This document shows positions 55,652 through 62,006 of a stretch of DNA of 62,006 nucleotides, in pieces. The stretch's first letter is position 1. The number at the start of each line of letters is the position of its first letter. A model generated the notes under the pieces. That model was not told the origin of the DNA and did not search any database. It saw nothing but the letters and a program-made list of their open reading frames with translations. Source of the DNA: Deltaproteobacteria bacterium (lineage in GTDB: Bacteria > Myxococcota_A > Polyangia > DRWM01 > JAAZOP01); assembly GCA_016218815.1 (NCBI GenBank), contig JACRCX010000031.1, positions 1 through 62,006 on the forward strand, read 5' to 3'. Both the position numbers and the translations under genes were made by a program.

Positions 55652-55696
55652 CCCCCCTTTGCGTCCTTTGCGTTTCTTTGCGCTCTTTGCGCGAAA
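55652..55696 (+). repeat. TTTGCG dispersed repeat element, copy 3
   Basis: C-run, four CTTTGCG-type units, closing TTTGCGCGAAA, in the gap between the convergent porin and lipoprotein genes. Confidence 0.75.
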
Positions 55697-55709
55697 TTCC
55701 CTCCCCCGA

Positions 55710-56630
55710 CTACGGGCAAGCGACCTTCACCCCGAAGCGGACGTAGGCCACGCTCATCAGCGTGCAGCCCTCGGGGAGCGCTTCGGTGGGCATCTTCGCG
55801 TCGAGCGGCGCGGTCGCGGCGGTGAGGCATTCGAGGAGCGACGCGGAATCGCCGTCGAGATCGCGCAGCTCGATCTTGCGCTCCCAGCTCCCGTTCCAGT
55901 TGGACATCCGGAGGTCGAAGGTCGGCGTCTTGCCTTGCCGGGCGGGGTCGGCGGCGACCGCCTGGACCCAGCATGCTTCCAGCGCGGCGGAGACTTCGGT
56001 CGACTTGGCGGCGTCCAGGAACGCCTGGCCCAGGTCCATGGTGCCGTCCGGGCACTGGCCGCCGGTGCTGTTGCTGCTGGTGATGTTGTCCAGGCCCGGG
56101 ACCATGGGCGGGGGCGCGGTCTCGATCGACTTGCAGATCATGGCGCCGGCGTCGGCGACCTCGGAGACGTACCACCCCTCCGGCTTCTCGACCGTGCAGC
56201 GGACCAGGTCGCAGTCGGTCTGGATGACCTGGGTGTTGCCGTCCCAGGTCGTGCCCTTCCCAAGCTGCGGGACGCCGTCGACCTCGACCTTGAGGGCCGC
56301 GTTCTCCAGTGTGAGCTTCTCCACGGTGATCGTGACGGGGTAGAAGCCTTCGGCGGTGAACTTCGCCGTCTTGCCCTCGACGGCGAGCGCGACGTTCTCC
56401 GGGTGGTCGACCTTGATCCCGAGCGCCGGGATCGCGACGTCTTCCCGGATGGCGCCCGGGCTCCAGGTCGACTCGACGTCGGGGAGCCCCATCGCCTGCG
56501 TGAGGAGCTGCGCCTGGGCCGCGACCGCGTCGAGCGACCCGCCGGATTCCCCACCTCCCGTCCCGGTCGTGTTCTTCTTGCAGCCGAGGGAGAGGGCGAG
56601 GGCGGCGGCGACGAGCACCAGCTTGTTCAT
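55710..56630 (-). CDS. Lipoprotein, function unknown
   Basis: 306 aa from ATG 56630. The signal MNKLVLVAAALALSLGC has a lipobox (SLGC). A Gly/Thr/Glu-rich linker leads to an N-terminal region (LLTQAMGLPDVESTWSPGA), a beta-rich domain (FYPVTITVEKLTLENAALKV), and a C-terminal domain with several Cys (CDLVRC, CPDG, CW, LLECL, GC, VACP) that may be paired. The family is unrecognised. Its ATGA overlaps the end of the Uma2-like gene, so the two are translationally coupled, an unusual pairing. Confidence 0.75.
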   Translation of the reverse strand: MNKLVLVAAALALSLGCKKNTTGTGGGESGGSLDAVAAQAQLLTQAMGLPDVESTWSPGAIREDVAIPALGIKVDHPENVALAVEGKTAKFTAEGFYPVTITVEKLTLENAALKVEVDGVPQLGKGTTWDGNTQVIQTDCDLVRCTVEKPEGWYVSEVADAGAMICKSIETAPPPMVPGLDNITSSNSTGGQCPDGTMDLGQAFLDAAKSTEVSAALEACWVQAVAADPARQGKTPTFDLRMSNWNGSWERKIELRDLDGDSASLLECLTAATAPLDAKMPTEALPEGCTLMSVAYVRFGVKVACP

Positions 56631-57196
56631 GGTCCTTCCCCGATCCACAGCGTGGCCAGCGGAATCCCGACTTCTCCGAACGGCTCGACTCGGACGGTTT
56701 GGTCTTCGCCGAAGGCGGCGACGACGACCCACGAGCCGGCCTGGAGGCGCAGGACCTCCAGCGTCCGCGCGGCCGGGTCGATGAGCCAGGCGTGCGCCAC
56801 GCCGGCCCGGGCGTAGATCGGCAGTTTCCGCACGCGGTCGAGTCCGGCGGTGGCCGGGGAGAGCACTTCGCATACCCAGTCGGGCGCGACCTCGCAGAAG
56901 GGCACGTCGGGGAACACCGGCATCCTCTCCCGCCGCCAGCCGGCGAGGTCGGGAACCAGGACGTTCTCGCCGAAGTGCAGCTCGGGCTCATCCAGGATCC
57001 ACCATCCGCCGGGTCCGCCCGTTCCGAGGTCGTACGGTCCCACGAGGCTTCCACCGATGATCGAGGACGCCCGGGCGTGTCGGAACGCGGGGCGAGGGCT
57101 GGTCACGACTTCGCCGTCGATCAGCTCGGCGACCCAATGGGGCGGAACGCCCAGGAGATCCTGGTACGTGGCACGCCGCCGAGCAGGCGAACTCAT
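56627..57196 (-). CDS. Uma2-family (DUF820) putative nuclease-fold protein
   Basis: 189 aa from ATG 57196 (MSSPARRRATYQDLLG); an earlier start at 57232 is possible. The Uma2 pattern is visible: ELIDGEVVTSPRPAFRH, GWWILDEPELHFG, VLVPDLAGWRRER, PDWVCEVLSPATAGLDRVRK and YARAGVAHAWLIDP. These match the PD-(D/E)XK-like fold with D...ExLSP...K. Family members are abundant in cyanobacteria and some myxobacteria, and their biological role is poorly defined. Coupled to the downstream lipoprotein gene by a four-base overlap. Confidence 0.85.
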   Translation of the reverse strand: MSSPARRRATYQDLLGVPPHWVAELIDGEVVTSPRPAFRHARASSIIGGSLVGPYDLGTGGPGGWWILDEPELHFGENVLVPDLAGWRRERMPVFPDVPFCEVAPDWVCEVLSPATAGLDRVRKLPIYARAGVAHAWLIDPAARTLEVLRLQAGSWVVVAAFGEDQTVRVEPFGEVGIPLATLWIGEGP

Positions 57197-57583
57197 GGAC
57201 GAATGCATAACATGCAGCGCGCCGGTCGACAACCGCTCGATGACGCCGGCGACGAGCAGGCCCGCGTTCGCCCCACGATCCGCAACGGCGGCGTGCGAGT
57301 TCGTACAGCGGATTGTCGCGGCTTGTCGCGCGTCTTGACTATCGGACGCGGCCCGGTCATCGTCGACTCGTTCGCGTTGAACGGATCGGAGTCAGAGGAG
57401 GCCGTGCCCCATCTCATCTGCCCGGGTTCGGGATCCCCCCCCCCTGATTTCGCACACTTGCGGAATTCATGGTGTGCCGCGTGCTCGTCCCCCGGCCGTC
57501 GGCAAGCGACGTCGTTGGGTCGGGTCGGTTTGCCGATGGGAATCCGGGTCGACGACGACAGGTCCGTGGAGAGGACACGCAGC
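57197..57583. other. 387-nt divergent intergenic region (Uma2-like / TetR)
   Basis: No gene is recognised here. A C10 homopolymer lies at 57435-57444 and a TTGACT at 57335-57340 could be a -35 box for the TetR gene, but no good -10 follows at normal spacing. No hairpin, tRNA or repeat of the dispersed families was seen. Confidence 0.5.
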
Positions 57584-58291
57584 ATGACCAGAGCAAGGCC
57601 GGAGGAGATGCGTCGGACGCCGGCGAGAGGTACCGCACGTCGGAGCACGGGAGTCGCCGACGACGGCTGCGATCCGATCATCGAGGCGGCGGCGAGGCTG
57701 TTCGAGCGGAAGGGCTACGACGAAGCGACGGTGGAGGAGATCGCGATCCTGGCCGGCGGGTGCCGGCAGGTGATTCACGCGAGGTACGGCACGAAGGACG
57801 GCATCCTGGTCGCCATCGTGCTGGAGTTCTTCCGCGGGTTCGGACTGCATGTCGTGGCGTGGGAGGCGGAGCGGGCCCGGCAGGCGCCGCAGGGTGCTCT
57901 GGGACCCGCCCGCGAGCCGGTCCGGATCGAGCATCTGGTCGGGGCGCTGCAGGACTATCTCCCCCGTCGCGGTGCGGTCGCGCGGGTAGGCCTGGCCTCC
58001 CGCAATCTGCCGTGGTTGGCCGCCGCCACGCGTCCCGCACGGCAGGAGATGGCGCAGATCGTCCGGTACCATCTGCCGGACGTGCCGGTGACGACGATCG
58101 TGGTCCAGCTCGTGTTCGAGCTGCTGGGGTGCGTGGCGTTGGCGGGCGCACCTGGCGCCCCCGCCGGCGCCGACGGCGTGGCAGACCAAGTGGCAGCCGC
58201 CCTGCAGGAACTGGCACGCGTCCTCCGCCCGTCGCCCGTCAATCGTCCCCTGTCGAACGTGCTGCTGCGAAACCCCGACGGACTGTTGTGA
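57584..58291 (+). CDS. TetR/AcrR-family transcriptional regulator
   Basis: 235 aa from ATG 57584; ATG 57537 is an in-frame alternative. The N-terminal helix-turn-helix reads DPIIEAAARLFERKGYDEATVEEIAILAGG followed by RYGTKDGILV, the TetR pattern, though the recognition helix is unusual (GCRQVIHARYG instead of S.GTLYYYF). The C-terminal ligand domain (FFRGFGLHVVAWEAER onward) is helical and unassigned. No adjacent transporter or enzyme is an obvious target. The N-terminal about 25 residues are low-complexity and may be disordered. Confidence 0.8.
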   Translation: MTRARPEEMRRTPARGTARRSTGVADDGCDPIIEAAARLFERKGYDEATVEEIAILAGGCRQVIHARYGTKDGILVAIVLEFFRGFGLHVVAWEAERARQAPQGALGPAREPVRIEHLVGALQDYLPRRGAVARVGLASRNLPWLAAATRPARQEMAQIVRYHLPDVPVTTIVVQLVFELLGCVALAGAPGAPAGADGVADQVAAALQELARVLRPSPVNRPLSNVLLRNPDGLL

Positions 58292-58327
58292 TGCGGTCGG
58301 CGTCGAAGCGGGGTTGCGGCTCGACCG

Positions 58328-59839
58328 CTACTCCGCGCTCTCGAACAGCCGGAGGTAGAGCGGATCGCCCGGCAAGCCCGGTGAGTAGATCACGGCGAAG
58401 CCGTCGTTCGCCCAGGTCGTACCGAACATGTACGGCGGTTCTGAGCCAGGCGACGGCTCGACGTTCCGGAGATCGGAACTCGCGACGCCGTGACGGTCCG
58501 CCCGCATGTACGACAGGCGCCGCGCCCAGGTGGTGACCAGCGACAGGCCACCCCCACCCGGCGCGATGGCAACGACGTGTCCTCCGTCATGCTCCCCGAA
58601 CAACGGGTTTCGGACGGGGGGCCCAGCTAGGCTCCCGTCCGTAGTGAAGAACGCGACGCGAAGTTCCGCAGCTCCGTCGGTGTCAGAAACCGACATCCAC
58701 GACGTGACCCACCTGGACTCCGATCCGAACCACTTCACGTGACCGACGCCGTAGTTGCCGAGGACGCCTGAGTAGACCGGATGATCGAGGCTGGCGTCGA
58801 GCTTCTCGAAACGCAGTGCCCTGAACCAACCCACCAAGCCTGGCGGTTCGACTTGGACCGGGACCACCAGTCCGTACCCCTCTGTGCCGGCCGCGAGGTC
58901 GGCCGGGCCCCACGCGGACTCATCCACGACGTAGACGGCGCCAATCCGATTGCCGTCAAAATCGATCCGGCGAACGCGGACCGTGAGCCCGCCCCGCCCC
59001 TCCGGGTCGGAACATTGATTGGACCAAGTCACCGCGATGGTACCGTCAGGTGAAACGTCGGCGGCCGGTGCGAACGGGATTTCGTCGCCTTCGACCAGGA
59101 CGGGAGAACCCATCGGCTTCCCCGTGGCGTCGAGTCGGAGGTACCACAGGCCCGACTCGTCCGTGAAGAACAGCCCGAATCCGTCACCGAGCCAAACCAC
59201 CTCTGCGGCAGACGGGCCTACGATCGTCGGCAGCCGCCACTCAGCATCTATCCGTCGACCAGCGCTGTCGAACCGCCAGAATCGGATTCGCGCACCGTGC
59301 AGGTCGTCAGGGCTGGGGTCTTCGAGCCAAGCCGTCGCAAATTCGCTTCCCGTCCACACCAGCGGAAGTTCCCAAACGCATCCGTATCCGGCGCGAGCGC
59401 CAGACAACGGAACGGGATCGGCGGTGGGGACATAGTCGCCGCCGCCCGGCTCGGGTGCGGGAGGCGGGTCGCCGTCCCCCAGGCGGCATTGCCAGTCGCA
59501 CCCGTCGCCGTTCATCCGGTTCCAGTCGTCGCACTCCTCGCCCGGACCCAGCATGCCGTCTCCACAAACCGGGTAGGTCGGAAGCACGACGACCTCGGAC
59601 GCCTCCCAGCCCGCGCCGTCCAGCTCGAAACCGTCGCCCAGGAGTTCGGTCGTCCCGTCCTCCGACGGCCCGCCGTCGGGGACGGTTCCGTCGGCGTTCT
59701 CGCCGCCGACATCGACTCCGTCCGCAGAGTCGGAACCGCCCCCTCCGACGCCGGTCCCGTCGCACGCGCCCAGCACGGAGACCAGCAAGAACGCCGCCAC
59801 CGAAACGGGGGCCGTCTTCGTTCGAATCAAAGCGATCAT
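58328..59839 (-). CDS. Myxococcal Cys-repeat lipoprotein, tandem paralogue A
   Basis: 503 aa from ATG 59839 with GGAGG upstream. The signal FLLVSVLGAC has a lipobox (LGAC). An acidic Gly/Asp spacer precedes a myxococcal Cys-rich repeat (VCGDGMLGPGEECDDWN then GDGCDWQC). The remaining about 350 residues look like a beta-propeller with WD/FG-type strands (EFATAWL, VWLGDGFGLFFTDESGLWYL, GLVVPV, RWVTSWM). A close paralogue sits immediately upstream on the same strand. Probably a surface protein of unknown ligand; no enzyme motif is visible. Confidence 0.8.
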   Translation of the reverse strand: MIALIRTKTAPVSVAAFLLVSVLGACDGTGVGGGGSDSADGVDVGGENADGTVPDGGPSEDGTTELLGDGFELDGAGWEASEVVVLPTYPVCGDGMLGPGEECDDWNRMNGDGCDWQCRLGDGDPPPAPEPGGGDYVPTADPVPLSGARAGYGCVWELPLVWTGSEFATAWLEDPSPDDLHGARIRFWRFDSAGRRIDAEWRLPTIVGPSAAEVVWLGDGFGLFFTDESGLWYLRLDATGKPMGSPVLVEGDEIPFAPAADVSPDGTIAVTWSNQCSDPEGRGGLTVRVRRIDFDGNRIGAVYVVDESAWGPADLAAGTEGYGLVVPVQVEPPGLVGWFRALRFEKLDASLDHPVYSGVLGNYGVGHVKWFGSESRWVTSWMSVSDTDGAAELRVAFFTTDGSLAGPPVRNPLFGEHDGGHVVAIAPGGGGLSLVTTWARRLSYMRADRHGVASSDLRNVEPSPGSEPPYMFGTTWANDGFAVIYSPGLPGDPLYLRLFESAE

Positions 59840-59905
59840 GAAGGTCGCCGTCCTCCGGGTAGTGATCGGTGCGACCATCGCTGCGCTGCCGCCATCCCGC
59901 ACCCG

Positions 59906-61408
59906 CTACTCGGCGCTCTCAAACAGCCGCAGGTACAGAGGCGCTCCCACGCCACCCGAGTAGATCACGGCGAAGCCATCGTCGGCCCACGTCGTACCGA
60001 ACAAGAACGGCGGCTCGGCGCCCGGATCGACGTCGCGGAGCCCGGAGATCGCGACACCGTGACGGTCGGTGCGCAGGTACGACAGGCGACGTGCCCATTC
60101 CGTGAACAGTGTCAATCCGCCACCGCCCGCTGCGATGGAAACCGAGAGTCCGTCGTCGTCCCCCTCCAGCGGGTTTCGGACCGGCGGGCCGGCCAAGGTC
60201 CCGTCGGCAGCGAAAAACGCGACTCGGATGTTCGCGAAACCATCAATCTCGGGGGCGGCCAACCACGACGTGACCCACCTGGACTCGGATTTCAGCCACT
60301 TCACGTGACCGAGGCCGTAGTTCCCCAGGACGCCGGAGTAGACCGGATGATCGAGACCGGTGTCGAGCTTCTCGAAGCGCAGTGCCCTGAATTCACCTCG
60401 CCCATCTGGCCACCCGGCCTCGACGGGGACCACCAGTCCGTACCCTTCCGTCCCGGCCGCGATGTCGGCCGGACCCCACGCGGTCTCATCCACGACGTAC
60501 ACGGGACCGATCCGGTTGCCGTCGAAATCGATCCGGCGGACGCGGATCGTGAACCACCCGTGCGCCTCGGCTCCGTCGCAGCCGGAGGACCAGGTCACCG
60601 CGATCGTTCCGTCCGGCGCGACGTCAGCGGCTGGCGCAAACACGGTCCAGGCCGCTTCGACAAGAACGGGCGAGCCCAATGGCTTGCCGGCGGTGTCGAG
60701 CCGGAGGTACCACAGGCCTGACCGGTCCGTGAAGAAGAGCCCGAAGCCGCCTCCGAGCCAAACCACCTCCGCGGAAGCGGGAAGAGCAAGGACCGTGGGC
60801 AGCCTCCATTCCGCATCGATGCGCCGTCCAGCCCTGTCGAACCTCCAGAACCTGACCCGCGCACCGAATCCTTCCCCGGGATCGAGTTGCTGGAGCCAGA
60901 CCGTCGCGAACTCGCTCCCGGTCCACACCAGGGGATGCTCCCAGATGCACCCGTTACTAACCCGCGCGTCGGACAACGGAACGGGATCTCCGGAAGGGAC
61001 GTAGTCGGCGACGCCTGGCTCAGGCGCCGGCGGGGGATCCCCGTCCCCGAGACGGCACAGCCAGTCGCATCCGTCGTCGTTCATCCGGTTCCAGTCGTCG
61101 CACTCCTCCCCCGGATCCAGCACCCCGTCGCCGCAGGCAGGGGCGGTGGGCAGAATGATGACCTCGGAAGCCTCCCAGCCCGCGCCGTCCAGCTCGAAAC
61201 CGTCCCCCAAGAGGTCCGTCGCCGCGTCCTCCGACCGGTCGCCGTCGGGGACGGTTCCGTCGCCGCTCTCGCCGCCGACATCGGCTCCGTCCGCAGGATC
61301 GGAGCCGCCCCCTCCGACACCGGTCCCGTCGCAAGCGCCCAGCGCGCAGACCAGCAAGAACGCCGCCGCCGAAACGGGGGCCGTCGCAGTCCGGCCGGAA
61401 GCGGTCAT
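59906..61408 (-). CDS. Myxococcal Cys-repeat lipoprotein, tandem paralogue B
   Basis: 500 aa from ATG 61408, preceded by GGAGG. The same plan as the protein at 58328: lipobox signal (CALGAC), acidic spacer, Cys repeat (ACGDGVLDPGEECDDWN, DGCDWLC) and propeller-like C-terminus. Long stretches are shared (DHPVYSGVLGNYG, VRRIDFDGNRIG, AAGTEGYGLVVPV). Loops differ, e.g. in the AWTVFAPAADV and QQLDPGEGFG regions. This second tandem duplicated pair of secreted proteins parallels the pair at 10.4-13.6 kb. Confidence 0.8.
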   Translation of the reverse strand: MTASGRTATAPVSAAAFLLVCALGACDGTGVGGGGSDPADGADVGGESGDGTVPDGDRSEDAATDLLGDGFELDGAGWEASEVIILPTAPACGDGVLDPGEECDDWNRMNDDGCDWLCRLGDGDPPPAPEPGVADYVPSGDPVPLSDARVSNGCIWEHPLVWTGSEFATVWLQQLDPGEGFGARVRFWRFDRAGRRIDAEWRLPTVLALPASAEVVWLGGGFGLFFTDRSGLWYLRLDTAGKPLGSPVLVEAAWTVFAPAADVAPDGTIAVTWSSGCDGAEAHGWFTIRVRRIDFDGNRIGPVYVVDETAWGPADIAAGTEGYGLVVPVEAGWPDGRGEFRALRFEKLDTGLDHPVYSGVLGNYGLGHVKWLKSESRWVTSWLAAPEIDGFANIRVAFFAADGTLAGPPVRNPLEGDDDGLSVSIAAGGGGLTLFTEWARRLSYLRTDRHGVAISGLRDVDPGAEPPFLFGTTWADDGFAVIYSGGVGAPLYLRLFESAE

Positions 61409-61558
61409 CAGGACCTCCATCCACTCGCCGGTGAGGTTCGGGGCGGCCCAGCCTGGACGCTCGCGAACCAGTCGCCGGCATGAAAAGGATAGCACTCCGC
61501 TCCAACGTCGGCCACGCACGTCGGACGGGACGATGCCCGAGATCATGCGCCGTTGTCG

Positions 61559-62006
61559 CTAGGTCGCGGGCCGCGCCCCGATCGCGCCATCGGTATCGTC
61601 CAGGTCGAAGACCGCCTGGATCCCGTCTCCATCTCGATCGCAGTCGTCGTAGCCGTTGCAGTTCTGGTCCAAGCCGTCGCACAGGACATCGATCGCGTTC
61701 GGCGAGAAGTCCGCATTCGCATCGTCGCAGTCGAACGCCTGCGCGATGCCGTCACCGTCGGCGTCCGTCCGGCATTCCGGCACGGGGTTGATGCTGCCCG
61801 GGATGCCGCACTCGGCCGGATCGTACCCGACCACATCGATGGTCAGGGGCTTGTCGGCCGGATACGTCCGGGTCTGGGCGGGCTGCGGATCCATCGGGAC
61901 GAGCGGCCCGGGGGGCGCCTCCGTCGTCAACCCGGCGCGCTCCCTCCCCGCCGTCACGTCCTCCGCGCTGCACGCGACGACCGAACCGCCCAACGCCACG
62001 CAAATC
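61559..62006 (-). CDS. Lipoprotein with MopE-like repeat, 5' end outside the window
   Basis: The frame is open to the right edge; the visible part codes 149 residues. The first residues read ICVALGGSVVACSAED, so the signal peptide and true start lie beyond 62006 (a GTG at 61999 would leave too short a leader). Mature part: a Pro/Thr-rich linker, then a MopE-like metal-binding repeat (DADGDGIAQAFDCDDANAD, CDGLDQNCNGYDDCD). Likely a surface-exposed lipoprotein like others in this window. Confidence 0.7.
   Translation of the reverse strand, partial: ICVALGGSVVACSAEDVTAGRERAGLTTEAPPGPLVPMDPQPAQTRTYPADKPLTIDVVGYDPAECGIPGSINPVPECRTDADGDGIAQAFDCDDANADFSPNAIDVLCDGLDQNCNGYDDCDRDGDGIQAVFDLDDTDGAIGARPAT

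Noticed and set aside
1..62006. tRNA, rRNA, insertion sequence or prophage in the window
   Set aside because: Gaps were scanned by eye for TTCGA-type T loops, transposase frames and terminal inverted repeats, and none was convincing. A tRNAscan or Infernal run would be decisive.

Overview
The window is GC-rich DNA packed with genes on both strands. It most likely comes from a member of the Myxococcota or a close deltaproteobacterial relative. Evidence for this is a trypsin-like protease ending in a MYXO-CTERM-like tail, myxococcal Cys-rich repeats (CGDG...ECDD...GDGC), MopE-like and thrombospondin type-3 acidic repeats, a FrzS-like pseudo-receiver/coiled-coil protein, a PknB-type Ser/Thr kinase and a large number of secreted lipoproteins. 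No rRNA, tRNA, insertion sequence, prophage or CRISPR array was seen. All family calls come from reading motifs; no database search was run.

Layout. 0-5.3 kb: a degenerate metallo-beta-lactamase-fold protein, tatB-tatC, gatB and mtnA. 5.4-13.6 kb: a very large secreted protein (TSP3 and Kelch-type repeats) followed by two tandemly duplicated Cys-rich lipoproteins. 13.7-14.4 kb: rplU-rpmA behind a hairpin leader. 14.5-17.6 kb: an Ig-like lipoprotein, a seven-heme-motif cytochrome and a Cys-rich lipoprotein. 17.6-22.2 kb (minus strand): a lytic transglycosylase and two TonB-like proteins. 22.3-28.3 kb: recG, then purB-purC and another Cys-rich lipoprotein on the minus strand. 28.5-31.2 kb: a solitary MmeI-like (Type IIL) restriction-modification enzyme. 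31.2-35.7 kb (minus strand): a five-gene operon coding for a UbiD-family decarboxylase, aconitase-X large and small subunits, isopentenyl phosphate kinase and UbiX. 35.9-48.8 kb: the FrzS-like protein, a Zn-ribbon/GTPase/TerB-like gene group, a REC-GAF-HD-GYP regulator next to a Ser/Thr kinase, an FKBP and a VWA/TSP3 lipoprotein. 48.8-53.3 kb: a protease, AI-2E-type permease and beta-propeller operon linked by ATGA overlaps. 53.4-62 kb: an SDR, a porin, a lipoprotein/Uma2 pair, a TetR regulator, a second tandem pair of secreted paralogues and a truncated lipoprotein at the right edge.

The most interesting unit is the 31.2-35.7 kb operon. It carries every dedicated step of the lower archaeal-type mevalonate pathway: phosphomevalonate dehydratase (two subunits), anhydromevalonate-phosphate decarboxylase with its prenyl-FMN supplier UbiX, and isopentenyl phosphate kinase. 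A second discovery candidate is a six-cysteine module, CX4CX3CX(6-10)CX4CXC, found six times in four lipoproteins. Its spacing matches the cysteine-stabilised alpha/beta (defensin/scorpion-toxin) fold. Thirdly, the window is littered with short tandem repeats of 7, 8, 9 or 10 nt with unrelated unit sequences. They sit between genes and in places have become part of coding sequences (ubiX, the AI-2E permease, the degenerate MBL protein, the first ATG of recG).
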